DNA of 64,000 nucleotides from DATCLS01 sp036563805 (GTDB taxonomy: Bacteria; Actinomycetota; Acidimicrobiia; Acidimicrobiales; VFJN01). Positions 15,690 to 23,869 of the stretch are shown one piece after another. Made by a program: the position numbers and the translations under genes. Where the stretch lies: assembly GCA_036563805.1 (NCBI GenBank), contig DATCLS010000089.1:50121-114120 (forward strand), given 5' to 3'. Below the pieces are notes generated by a model. The model had not been told where the DNA came from and ran no database searches. It saw only the letters and a program-made list of their open reading frames with translations. The first letter of the stretch is position 1, and each line of letters starts with the position of its first letter.

Positions 15690-18600
15690 CTGAGCGCTCC
15701 GCGACGGCCGTCGCCTGGACCCACTCCCGATCCCGCCGATCGAGGCCGGGGCGAGCGCCCCGCCTCGCACCTGCGCGACTGGGCCGCCGCCGAGCGGCAG
15801 GCCGCGGCCCGCCGGGGCGAGGAGCGGGGGCGCCGGCGCCGGCCGCCCCAGGAGCCGTCCGATCCGACCGCCGACGAGGGGTCAGGCCCCGACGAGGGGG
15901 CGGAGGGCCGGTCGGGTCCCGCCGGCCGGTCGTGGCGCAGCGGCGCCTACGGTCCGAGCGGCCGCGGGCCGGCGGCGTCCGGGGGCCGCCCGGCGCGGCC
16001 CGGAGGCCAAGACCCCGCGGAGGGGGCGGGCGGCTCGTGGCGCGACCGCCTGCCCGACTCGCTGCGGCGGCGCCCGACCGGCGCGACCGGGGCGCCGGGG
16101 ACGTCCGCGACCGGGGCGACCGGATCGACGCCGGCCACCGGCGGGTCGTGGCGCGGCCGGACCGCCGGACGCGGCGACCAGTCCGACCCCGGCGCCGGAA
16201 CCTGGCGCGACCGCGCCGCGGACGGGGGCGACACGACCAGTCCCGGGACGAGCTCGTGGCGCGAGCGCGCCACGGGACGCAGCGATGCGACGAACCCGGG
16301 CGCCGGATCCTGGCGCGACCGGGCCACCGCCCGCGGCGACGCCGCCGATCCGGGCGCCGGGTCGTGGCGCGACCCGGCTACCGGACGCGGCGACCAGACC
16401 AACCCCGGCGCCGGATCCTGGCGCGACCGGGCGGCCGGCCCAAGCGTCGGGCAGGAGCCCCCACCGGCCGGGCGGGTCACCGGACGGGCCGGAGACCACA
16501 CGAGCGGCCGGCTGGGCGATCGTCTCGGCGATCGATCCGGGAGCCGGTGGTCGGGGGCCGCAGGCGCGTCCGACCGCTTCGATCCCGCGGGCGCCCCGGG
16601 CGACCGGCCGTCCGGCGACTGGCGGGGTCGCCTGGCCGAGCGACGGGGCCGGGGCGCCGGGGGCCGCGGGGGACAGGACGCTGCCGGGGCCGGGGCGAGC
16701 GGCGCCGGCGTGAGCGGCGCCGGCGACGACCGACTCAGCGGCCGCCGGGGTGCCGACCGCTCGTCGTGGTACCGCCGCGGCGGGGCCGGCGACGGGCAGT
16801 CCGGGCCGCCCGGGCGGTCGTGGTCGGGCGGCGCCGACGACGGCGCCGGCTGGTCCGACACCGCCGGGCCCCCGACGGGCCAGTGGACCGACGCCCCGGC
16901 CGGAGCCCCCGCCGGGCCGGCGACCGGCCCGTGGGACGCCGCGTCCCCCGCCCCCACCGGGCAGTGGGGTGAGCCCGACACGGCCGCCACCGGCTGGTCC
17001 GACCCGTCCGGCCCCGCCCCCGATCAGTGGGGCGACGGCGGGCCGGCGACCGACCAGTGGACCGAGGCCCCGGCAGCCACCCCGGCCGGACCGGCGACCG
17101 GCCCGTGGGACGCCGCGTCCCCCGCCCCGACCGCGCAGTGGGGTGAGCCCGACACGGCCGCCACCGGCTGGTCCGAGGGCGCCACCGGCGAGTGGGCCGG
17201 CCCCGCCGGCGCCCCGTCGGCCGCCGCCACCTCCACCGGGTGGGCCGACGCCCCCGACACGGCGATGGCGCCCGGCCTCTCCGACGCACCGCCGACCGCC
17301 AACTGGGTCGATCCCGCCGGCGGTCCCGTCGGCGATCCGGCCGGCGCCCCCACCGGCTGGGGTGACCCGACCTCCCCGCCCTCGGCCGGCCCCCAGCTGC
17401 TCCAGGCCCCGCCGCTCGAGGCCCCGCCGCTCGCCGAGCCGGCCGACCCCTACGCCACCGGCGCCTACGACGAGGCGGGCTACGACGCCGGCTACGAGGC
17501 CCAGGCCGAGCCCGAGCCCGGCCCCCGGCACGGCCGGCGCCCAACGTCCGACGGCATCGACGACGGCCCCCGCCTCCCCCGGGTCCCGGGGTTCGACGGC
17601 CTCCGGGGCCTGGCGCTGGTCGCCGTCCTCGCCTTCCACCAGGGCTTCGACCTGGCGCGGGGCGGGTTCCTCGGCATCTCGTCGTTCTTCACCCTGTCGG
17701 GCTTCCTGGTCGCCACGCTGGCGCTGGCCGAGTGGTCGCAGTCCGGCCGCCTGGCGCTGGGGCGGTTCTGGGAGCGCCGCGTCCGCCGCATCGTCCCCGC
17801 CGTCGTGGCCACGCTGGCGGGCATCGTCGTCCTGCAGTTCGTGCTGCGGGTCGGGTCGGGCCCCGGCTTCCGGGGCGACGTGCTGTGGGCCCTGGCCTAC
17901 GCCACCAACTGGCGGGCGGTCCTGGCCGGCCACGACATCTCGGCGATCTTCGTCGACGCTTCGCCGGTCCAGCACCTGTGGTCGGTGGCGCTCGAGGTCC
18001 AGCTGCTGGTCATCGTGCCGCTGCTGTTCGTCGGGCTCATGACCGTCACCCGCCGCCACTGGCGCGCCACCGGCGTCGTGTTCGCCCTGGGCGCGGTGGC
18101 CTCGTTCGTGGCCGCCCGCCTCACCGCCGAGCAGGACGGCAACGGCGGCATCGCCTTCTTCGGCACCCACACCCGGGCCGGCGAGCTGCTGGTCGGCGTG
18201 GCGCTGGCCTACGCGGTGCTCAGCCCCGCCTTCCGGCGGATCATCGGGACCGAGCTCGGGCAGAAGGCCATCCGCTACGGCGCCTCGGTGGCGCTCGTGG
18301 CCCTGGCCTGGCTGTGGCACTCCACCTCGCTGAGCGACCCCAACCTGCTGGGGCCGATCACCGCGATCAACGCCCTGCTCACCGTCTGGGTGGTGCTGGC
18401 GGCGACGATGCCCGGGCCGGCGTCGACGTTCCTCGGGGCCTGGCCGCTGCGGACGCTCGGGCGGTTCAGCTTCGCCGCCTACCTCGTCCACTGGCCGGTG
18501 TACCTGACGATCGACGCCGACATCCTCGACATCGACACGAACCTCCTGTTCGTGCCGCGCGTGGCGGTGACGCTGGCCTTGGCGGTGGCGGTCACGCTCG

Positions 18601-19520
18601 CCGTCGAGAAGCCGTTCCGCGAGCGCCTGCGCATGCCCCGGCTCAACCTGGCCGGCGTGCTCGGCGGCGCCACCGTGGTCATCGTTGCCGCCGTGCTCGT
18701 GCTGCCGGTCCAGCCGCCGCCCGACGTGAGCCTCACGATCGACGACGGCAGCGGCCCGGGCGACCTCGACGCCGTCGCCCCCTCGGGCGAGGAGGCGGCG
18801 ACGATCGCCCTGGTCGGCGACTCGCTCGCCGCCTCGCTGACCCCCGGGTTCGAGGCCTGGAACGGCCGGGAGACCGACCGCCAGGTGCGGGTCCACACCC
18901 ACGTGGCCGAGGACTGCCCGACCAGCGCCCGTGGGCCCGTCCACCTGGGCGGCGACACCGTGGGCGAGCAGACCGACTGCGTGGGCTGGGAGCCCCGCCT
19001 CCCCCGCCTGCTCGACCGGGCCGAGGCCGACGCCATCGTCGTCGTGGCCGGGATCGACGAGGTGGGTGAGCGCCAGATCGACCGCGAGTGGCGCCACCTC
19101 GGCGACCCGTTCTTCGACGACTGGCTGGCCGGCCGGCTCGAGGCCCTGGCCGACACGCTCGCCGAGCAGGACGTGCCCGTGCTGTGGGCCACCGTCCCCC
19201 ACGTGCGGATGCCGGGCGTCGACGGCGACTGGACGCAGGTCGACGACAACGACCCCGCCCGCGTCGACCGGCTCAACGAGCTGATCCGCGACACGGTGGA
19301 GGGGCATGACGGGTTCCAGATCGTCGACCTCCAGGCCGCCATGCAGCAGATGCCGCGGGGCGGCGAGTTCAGCACCGACTACCGCCAGGACGGCCGCACG
19401 CTCACCGAGGCCGGTGCCGGCCGGATGGCGTCGTGGCTGGCGCCCCGCATCCTCGAGGCCCTGGGCCAGGGCGGGGATGCCGACGGCGGCGGCCGCGCCG
19501 AGAGCGGCGAGGGCGGCTGA
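15690..19520 (+). CDS. OafA-type acyltransferase with C-terminal SGNH domain and a very long repetitive N-terminus
   Basis: Translated from CTG 15690 this is a 1276-residue protein. Residues 1-340 are Arg/Gly/Asp-rich and contain eight S-W-R motifs, five of them in exact 18-residue tandem units (DNA 16146-16415). Residues 340-620 hold Gly/Pro/Ala repeats with regularly spaced tryptophans, including a 58-residue duplication. From about 627 the membrane acyltransferase-3 core begins (FDGLRGLALVAVLAFHQGF, the putative catalytic His in FHQG; SGFL; AAYLVHWP), with about ten helices. It is followed by an external SGNH domain with GDSLAASL near 1040. Such enzymes O-acetylate cell-wall glycans or surface polymers. 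The first ATG/GTG/TTG in frame is GTG 16710, which has no ribosome binding site and would cut the repeat region. In the C-terminal SGNH block V the usual D-x-x-H reads D-G-R-T. Confidence 0.75.
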   Translation: MSAPRRPSPGPTPDPADRGRGERPASHLRDWAAAERQAAARRGEERGRRRRPPQEPSDPTADEGSGPDEGAEGRSGPAGRSWRSGAYGPSGRGPAASGGRPARPGGQDPAEGAGGSWRDRLPDSLRRRPTGATGAPGTSATGATGSTPATGGSWRGRTAGRGDQSDPGAGTWRDRAADGGDTTSPGTSSWRERATGRSDATNPGAGSWRDRATARGDAADPGAGSWRDPATGRGDQTNPGAGSWRDRAAGPSVGQEPPPAGRVTGRAGDHTSGRLGDRLGDRSGSRWSGAAGASDRFDPAGAPGDRPSGDWRGRLAERRGRGAGGRGGQDAAGAGASGAGVSGAGDDRLSGRRGADRSSWYRRGGAGDGQSGPPGRSWSGGADDGAGWSDTAGPPTGQWTDAPAGAPAGPATGPWDAASPAPTGQWGEPDTAATGWSDPSGPAPDQWGDGGPATDQWTEAPAATPAGPATGPWDAASPAPTAQWGEPDTAATGWSEGATGEWAGPAGAPSAAATSTGWADAPDTAMAPGLSDAPPTANWVDPAGGPVGDPAGAPTGWGDPTSPPSAGPQLLQAPPLEAPPLAEPADPYATGAYDEAGYDAGYEAQAEPEPGPRHGRRPTSDGIDDGPRLPRVPGFDGLRGLALVAVLAFHQGFDLARGGFLGISSFFTLSGFLVATLALAEWSQSGRLALGRFWERRVRRIVPAVVATLAGIVVLQFVLRVGSGPGFRGDVLWALAYATNWRAVLAGHDISAIFVDASPVQHLWSVALEVQLLVIVPLLFVGLMTVTRRHWRATGVVFALGAVASFVAARLTAEQDGNGGIAFFGTHTRAGELLVGVALAYAVLSPAFRRIIGTELGQKAIRYGASVALVALAWLWHSTSLSDPNLLGPITAINALLTVWVVLAATMPGPASTFLGAWPLRTLGRFSFAAYLVHWPVYLTIDADILDIDTNLLFVPRVAVTLALAVAVTLAVEKPFRERLRMPRLNLAGVLGGATVVIVAAVLVLPVQPPPDVSLTIDDGSGPGDLDAVAPSGEEAATIALVGDSLAASLTPGFEAWNGRETDRQVRVHTHVAEDCPTSARGPVHLGGDTVGEQTDCVGWEPRLPRLLDRAEADAIVVVAGIDEVGERQIDREWRHLGDPFFDDWLAGRLEALADTLAEQDVPVLWATVPHVRMPGVDGDWTQVDDNDPARVDRLNELIRDTVEGHDGFQIVDLQAAMQQMPRGGEFSTDYRQDGRTLTEAGAGRMASWLAPRILEALGQGGDADGGGRAESGEGG
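16146..16415 (+). repeat. Five 54-bp tandem repeats encoding SWR-type 18-residue units
   Basis: Units of 18 codons, each opening with S/T-W-R and closing in D-P-G-A-G or a near variant, run head to tail; a sixth partial unit follows. The reading frame is kept through all of them, which supports coding from the upstream CTG. Confidence 0.85.
16878..17177 (+). repeat. 174-bp offset duplication in the acyltransferase N-terminus
   Basis: About 126 bp at 16878-17003 recur, with few changes, at 17052-17177. Both copies encode the W-T-x-A-P ... G-P-W-D-A-A-S-P-A-P ... Q-W-G-E-P-D-T-A-A-T-G-W-S series. Confidence 0.85.
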
Positions 19521-19601
19521 GGCCCCGCCGGACCGGGCGGCCGTGACGCGCACCCACCCCCGCACCGGCCGCCGCCACGTCGCCCGCCGCGAGGCCGGGC
19601 C

Positions 19602-20084
19602 GTGACCCGCATCCACGTCCGCCAGGTGGTCGAGCGGCCGCCCGAGGCGGTCTGGGACCGCCTGGCCGACATCGAGGACCACGTGACCTGGATGGCCGAC
19701 GCCGCCGCCATCCGGTTCGTGGGCGAGCGCCGGCGGGGCGAGGGGACGGCGTTCGACTGCGAGACCCGGGTCGGTCCCCTGCGCACCGTCGACCGGATGG
19801 AGGTCACCGAGTGGTCGCCGCCGGCCGCGCTGGCCGTGCGACACCGCGGGGTGGTCACCGGCGTCGGGCGGTTCACCCTGCGGGCCTCGTCCGACGGCCG
19901 GCGGACCGAGGTGACCTGGGACGAGGACCTCCGCTTCCCGTGGCACCTCGGCGGCCCCGTCGGTGCCGCCCTGGCCCGCCCCGTGCTCCGTCGCCTCTGG
20001 GCCGGCAACCTCCGCCGCCTGGCCGCCCGGGTGGAGGGCGCGGCCGGGCCCGGCCCGGGGCCCGCCGGCGCGGGCGCCGGCTGA
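19602..20084 (+). CDS. SRPBCC (polyketide cyclase/START-like) family protein
   Basis: The 160-residue protein begins with the SRPBCC strand-helix-strand start (V-E-R-P-P-E-A-V-W-D-R-L-A-D-I-E-D-H-V-T-W) and continues with the concave sheet typical of the family (GTAFDCETRVGPLRTVDRMEVTEW; RTEVTWDEDLRFPW). It ends in a Gly/Pro/Ala tail. The family binds small hydrophobic ligands; there is no specific prediction. GTG 19602 gives an immediate family start. It lies 81 bp after the acyltransferase gene and converges on the START-glyoxalase fusion gene. Confidence 0.82.
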   Translation: MTRIHVRQVVERPPEAVWDRLADIEDHVTWMADAAAIRFVGERRRGEGTAFDCETRVGPLRTVDRMEVTEWSPPAALAVRHRGVVTGVGRFTLRASSDGRRTEVTWDEDLRFPWHLGGPVGAALARPVLRRLWAGNLRRLAARVEGAAGPGPGPAGAGAG

Positions 20085-20090
20085 CGGCGG

Positions 20091-21470
20091 CTACGCGTCG
20101 TCGCCGGTGCGGTAGCGCTCGACCGCGGCGCGGTACTCGCCTTCGGAGACGTCCCGGACGTGGGTGCCGATCAGCCAGCGGTGGCCGAAGGGGTCGATCA
20201 TGGTGGCCCGACGGGTGCCGTAGAACGTCTCCTCGATGCCCCGCTCGATCGTCGCCCCGGCCCGGACGGCCCGGGTCACGGCCTCGTCGACGTCGGGCAC
20301 GTACACGACGAGCGAGGAGGCCGTGCCGCCCAGCGACTTCGGGCTGAGCACGCCCATCTCGGGGAACTCGTCGGACAGGTAGACGAACGAGTCGCCGATC
20401 TTCAGCTCGGCGTGGCCGACCTTGCCGTCGGGGCCGACGAAGCGCTCGCCCTGCTCGCGGGCGCCGAGCACGTCGACGTAGAAGTCGATGGCCGCGGCGG
20501 CGTCGTGGGCCGCCAGGTAGGGCACGACGGTGTGGGAGTCGGCGGGCTGGTACCGCCCGGTGTCGGGCGCGGCGGCGCCGGACGGCGCCGGGTTGGACGG
20601 GGTCTCGTTGGACATGTCGGTGCTCCTCGTCGGGGACAGGGCGTCGGCCGCGGCGTCGAGCCGGCGCTGCAGCGCGTCGGTCGTGGCCTCGGGCAGGCCG
20701 TAGGTGTAGATCTCGGCGATGAGGCGGGACGGCGTGTCGGCGCCCGGCCGGACGCACACGACCAGCCGGGCGCCGTCGTAGTCGGGCAGCTCGACGGCGG
20801 CCTCGTTGCCCGGCGCCACGTGGACGACGGTGCCGGCCAGCGGCTCACCGCCCGGCAGCGGGACCGTCACCGGCGTACCGGGCGCCGGGACCGCACCGGC
20901 GGCGCCCCCGGCTCCACCGGTCCCGACCCCACCGGCGGCCCCACCCGCCCCGGCGAACGCCGGGCCCAGCACCGTCTCCCACAGGTCGTCGCGGGACAGG
21001 CCGGTCGGGGTGGTGACCGCCAGCTTGGTCAGCGGCCGGCCGCCGTGGCGCTCGAGCCAGGTGGCCAGCAGGTCGACCACCAGGCTGGCGGTGGCGTCGA
21101 ACGAGTCGTAGAAGTCGTCCCAGTCGTCGCCCGGCCCGAAGCCCTCGTACACGAGCCGGACGACCGTGCTGCCGCCCAACCCCTCGAGGATCCACTCCTC
21201 GACAGTGGCCGCCTCGTCGCCCGCCCCCCGGTGGACGAGCCGCAGGCGCCGGTTCGGCTCCCAGACCTCGATCGTGGCCGGCGGCAGCGCCCCGGCGTGC
21301 CAGCCGATCTGGATGGTGCCGCCCTCGCCGGGCTGCACGGTCGCCCAGTCGCAGTAGAAGTTGCGGAGCCCCTCTGGGGTGGTCAGCGCCTCCCACACCC
21401 GCTCGACCGGGGCCCCGATCTCGACCACCTTCTCCACGTGGGCGCCCGCCTCGCGCTCGTACTCGGTCAT
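20091..21470 (-). CDS. SRPBCC-glyoxalase (VOC) fusion protein
   Basis: The 459-residue frame joins two modules. Residues 1-150 are an AHSA1-type SRPBCC domain (VVEIGAPVERVWEALTTPEGLRNFYCDW). A Gly/Ala linker and an uncharacterised domain run to about 285. Residues 286-459 are a glyoxalase/bleomycin-resistance (VOC, PhnB-like) domain (VVPYLAAHDAAAAIDFYVDVLGARE; DPFGHRWLIGTH). The junction contains an ATG at 20615 with a perfect ribosome binding site, in frame and without any stop before it, so the VOC part may also be made alone. The ATG at 21470 overlaps the stop of the ArsR gene (ATGA), giving an ArsR-SRPBCC operon, a common actinobacterial pairing. Confidence 0.75.
   Translation of the reverse strand: MTEYEREAGAHVEKVVEIGAPVERVWEALTTPEGLRNFYCDWATVQPGEGGTIQIGWHAGALPPATIEVWEPNRRLRLVHRGAGDEAATVEEWILEGLGGSTVVRLVYEGFGPGDDWDDFYDSFDATASLVVDLLATWLERHGGRPLTKLAVTTPTGLSRDDLWETVLGPAFAGAGGAAGGVGTGGAGGAAGAVPAPGTPVTVPLPGGEPLAGTVVHVAPGNEAAVELPDYDGARLVVCVRPGADTPSRLIAEIYTYGLPEATTDALQRRLDAAADALSPTRSTDMSNETPSNPAPSGAAAPDTGRYQPADSHTVVPYLAAHDAAAAIDFYVDVLGAREQGERFVGPDGKVGHAELKIGDSFVYLSDEFPEMGVLSPKSLGGTASSLVVYVPDVDEAVTRAVRAGATIERGIEETFYGTRRATMIDPFGHRWLIGTHVRDVSEGEYRAAVERYRTGDDA
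20615..20628 (-). promoter_or_regulatory. Internal ribosome binding site and ATG at the VOC module
   Basis: GAGGAG (20628-20623 on the minus strand) is followed by seven bases and ATG 20615, in the same frame as the upstream SRPBCC sequence. It looks like the former start of a separate 174-residue glyoxalase-family gene whose upstream neighbour lost its stop codon. Confidence 0.6.
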
Positions 21471-22243
21471 GCCTCGGCCTCCTCGTCGGCGTCGGGGTGG
21501 GGGTCGGACGTGTCGGACGCGTCGGTCGGATCGGAGGGATCCGACGTGTCGAACGCGTCGGACGTGCGTGGCGTGGACGCGTCGGTCGGATCGGAGGGAT
21601 CGGACGTGTCGGACGGAGCGGCGTCGGCCCCGTCGGCACCGGGCTCGCCGCCCTCGGCCTCCGGCGGGATCGGGTAGGCGCCCACCACCAGGCGGAACCG
21701 GCGGCCGCCGGCGGCGTCGCCGGCGTGGTGGCGGGCGACGACCTCGGACACGGCCGTCGACAGCTCCTCGGCGAAGCGGGCCTGGGCCTCGGGGGATGCG
21801 AACGTCACCTCGGTGTCGAGCGTGAGCACCGGCAGCCGCTTGCCGGCCCGCCCGGCCAGGCGGCGCAGCTTGGCCAGCTCGCGCACGCCCCGGGTCAGCA
21901 CCGCCACCAGGTACGACACGGGCAGCCCGTGGCGGGCCCGGCCCGGGTGGGCCGCCACCGGGCCCAGCACGGCCGGGTCGACGACGTAGGCGGGGGCCGA
22001 GGCCCGCACCACCCGCTCGGTGCAGTTGCCCCGCCGCCGCTCCTCGACGAGCTCGACCAGGCCGGCCGCCTCGAGCTGGCGCAGGTGGTAGCCGAGGCGC
22101 TGGCGAGGTTCGCCGAGCCGGCGGGCCAGGCCGGCCGCCGAGTCGGGCTCGGCCAGCGCCCGGAGGATGCGCAGGCGGGTCGGGTGGAGCATCGCCGCTG
22201 CGGTCTCGCCGTCGCCCACCACTTGGAGATCCGTGACGGTCAC
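21467..22243 (-). CDS. ArsR-family winged-helix regulator with Asp/Ser/Thr-rich tail
   Basis: The 258-residue protein carries an ArsR/HTH_20-type winged helix in residues 15-75 (MLHPTRLRILRALAEPDSAAGLARRLGEPRQRLGYHLRQLEAAGLVELV). A dimer/effector region reaches to about 190, followed by a C-terminal tail of D, S, T and P repeats made by a 60-bp DNA duplication. GTG 22243 coincides with the predicted transcription start (TTGACA, 17 bases, CACGAT, then six bases), so the mRNA would be leaderless. The downstream SRPBCC-VOC gene is coupled by ATGA. Direct repeats next to the -35 element may be its own operator. Divergent from an MFS transporter that it may also control. Confidence 0.82.
   Translation of the reverse strand: MTVTDLQVVGDGETAAAMLHPTRLRILRALAEPDSAAGLARRLGEPRQRLGYHLRQLEAAGLVELVEERRRGNCTERVVRASAPAYVVDPAVLGPVAAHPGRARHGLPVSYLVAVLTRGVRELAKLRRLAGRAGKRLPVLTLDTEVTFASPEAQARFAEELSTAVSEVVARHHAGDAAGGRRFRLVVGAYPIPPEAEGGEPGADGADAAPSDTSDPSDPTDASTPRTSDAFDTSDPSDPTDASDTSDPHPDADEEAEA
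21515..21601 (-). repeat. 60-bp duplication in the ArsR tail
   Basis: A 27-bp sequence at 21515-21541 is repeated identically at 21575-21601. The two copies lie exactly 60 bp apart and encode the D-P-S-D-P-T-D-A-S tail. Confidence 0.8.
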
Positions 22244-22249
22244 GGCCTC

Positions 22250-22294
22250 ATCGTGCGACCGAAAAGAACTCTTGTCAAGGAGACACTTCTTGTC
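22250..22294 (-). promoter_or_regulatory. Promoter and possible operator of the ArsR operon
   Basis: On the minus strand TTGACA (22278-22273), a 17-base spacer and CACGAT (22255-22250) form a promoter that would start transcription at the GTG. Two direct copies of GACAAGA (plus-strand TCTTGTC at 22270-22276 and 22288-22294), 18 bp apart, flank the -35 element and are candidate repressor sites. Confidence 0.5.
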
Positions 22295-22355
22295 GGCGGG
22301 AAACGCGAAGAATGATGTCGTGATTCGCGGCCGGCGTTGATAGGCAAGCACCGCC

Positions 22356-23714
22356 GTGATCGACGACGTCCCTCCCCCAGCTTCCGACCGCGCCGACCCG
22401 ACCCTGCTGACCCCCCGCTTCGCGGTGGTGATCCTGGCGTCCTTCGCCTACTTCACGGCGATGGGCACGCTGCTGCCCACGATCCCCCGCTTCGTGGAGG
22501 ACGAGCTGGGCGGCAACGGCTTGCAGGTCGGCATCGGCGTCGGTGCCTTCGCCGTGTCGGCGGCCCTGCTGCGGCCCTGGGTCGGGCGGCTCGGCGACAC
22601 GCGCGGCCGGCGGATCCTGGCCGTCGGGGGCGCCCTCGTCGTGGCCGTGTCGATCCTCGCCTACGACGTGGCGTCGTCGCTGGCCGTGCTGGTCGTGGCC
22701 CGCCTGCTCACCGGGGCCGGCGAGGCGGCCGGGTTCGTGGGGCTGGCCACCGCCGCCCAGGACCTGGCGCCCGACCACCGCCGGGGCGAGGCGGCCTCCT
22801 ACTTCTCCGTCGCCCTCTACGGCGGGCTGGCGGTGGGCCCGCCGGTCGGCGAGGCCCTGGCCGACCACGGCTTCGGGGTCGTGTGGGGGTTCGCCGCCGG
22901 CAGCGCGGTGCTCGCGGCGATCGTCAGCCTGGGCGTGCCCCGGGGCAAGACGGTCGAGGCCACCGAGGCCGGGCGGTCGTTCCTCCAGCCCGACGCCGTA
23001 TGGCCCGGCGTCATCCTGCTCCTCGGCCTCATCCCGTTCACGGCCTTCTCGTCGTTCGTGCCGCTGTACGCCGAGGACATCGGCGTCGACACCGTCGGCC
23101 CCGTGTTCGGCCTCTACGCCGGCCTGGTGCTGGTCGTGCGGATCGTGGGCGCCCGCGTGCCCGACCGCATCGGCTGGCGGCGGGGCTCGACGCTGGCGCT
23201 GACGGCGGTGACGGCCGGCGTCCTGCTCGTGGCCCTGTGGGGTTCGGCCGCCTCGCTGTGGGCCGCCGCCGTGGGGCTCGCCGTCGGCATGTCGTTGCTG
23301 TACCCGTCGCTGTTCACGGCGGTCATGGCGGCCGCCCCCGAGTCCGAGCGGTCGCACGCGGTCGGGACGTTCTCGGTGTTCTTCGATCTGTCCCAGGGCT
23401 TCGGCGCCGCGCTGGTCGGGGCCGTCGTGTCGCTGACCAGCGAGCGCGGGGGCTTCGCCGCCGCCGGGGCGCTGGCCATCGCCGGCCTGGCCGCCCAGTG
23501 GCTGCTGCGGGGGCGCATCGGGCGGCGCCGCGAGCCGGCGGTGACCACCGGCCGGGCGGCCGCGCCGGCGCCGAGCGCACCATCGCCGGACCCGGCGTCT
23601 TCGAGCCCGGCACTCCCCAACCCGGAGCCGCCGCGCCCGGCACCCGCCAGCCCCGGCTCCCCGAGCCCAGCTTCCCCCAACCCGGAGCCGCCGCGCCCGG
23701 CGCCGTCGCCCTGA
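22356..23714 (+). CDS. Major facilitator superfamily transporter
   Basis: The 452-residue protein shows twelve hydrophobic segments between residues 20 and 390. The MFS signature between helices 2 and 3 is G-R-L-G-D-T-R-G-R-R, and there is a second, weaker copy in the C-terminal half. It is most like drug/metabolite efflux proteins of the DHA1 type. The last 60 residues are a Pro/Ser/Ala tail built from a 60-bp duplication. GTG 22356 is the start; no ribosome binding site is visible. It is divergent from the ArsR gene across 112 bp, so de-repression of an exporter by the ArsR protein is plausible but unproven. Confidence 0.85.
   Translation: MIDDVPPPASDRADPTLLTPRFAVVILASFAYFTAMGTLLPTIPRFVEDELGGNGLQVGIGVGAFAVSAALLRPWVGRLGDTRGRRILAVGGALVVAVSILAYDVASSLAVLVVARLLTGAGEAAGFVGLATAAQDLAPDHRRGEAASYFSVALYGGLAVGPPVGEALADHGFGVVWGFAAGSAVLAAIVSLGVPRGKTVEATEAGRSFLQPDAVWPGVILLLGLIPFTAFSSFVPLYAEDIGVDTVGPVFGLYAGLVLVVRIVGARVPDRIGWRRGSTLALTAVTAGVLLVALWGSAASLWAAAVGLAVGMSLLYPSLFTAVMAAAPESERSHAVGTFSVFFDLSQGFGAALVGAVVSLTSERGGFAAAGALAIAGLAAQWLLRGRIGRRREPAVTTGRAAAPAPSAPSPDPASSSPALPNPEPPRPAPASPGSPSPASPNPEPPRPAPSP
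23615..23701 (+). repeat. 60-bp duplication in the MFS C-terminal tail
   Basis: A 27-bp sequence at 23615-23641 recurs identically at 23675-23701, encoding the P-N-P-E-P-P-R-P-A repeat. Confidence 0.8.
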
Positions 23715-23857
23715 GCGCCGTGCCCGCGCCGACGGCCAGCGGCATCGTGCCCGCCCTCGTGCCCACCCTCGTGACCGCCCCCGCCGCCGTGGCCGCCCTC
23801 GGCCCCACCCGGTCCCGGCGGCGCCCCCGGCCGGCCTGGCCGGGTCAGCGACGGAAC

Positions 23858-23863
23858 TAGCCT
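23858..23863 (+). promoter_or_regulatory. -10 element TAGCCT
   Basis: The hexamer ends six bases before ATG 23870; leaderless start inferred. Confidence 0.5.
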
Positions 23864-23869
23864 CGCGGG

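Noticed and set aside
15882..19946. Antisense open frame of more than 1300 codons opposite the acyltransferase
   Set aside because: Very GC-rich DNA has few stop codons in antisense frames. The translation is Gly/Arg/Pro/His-rich with no family features, while the plus strand carries clear acyltransferase and SGNH motifs.
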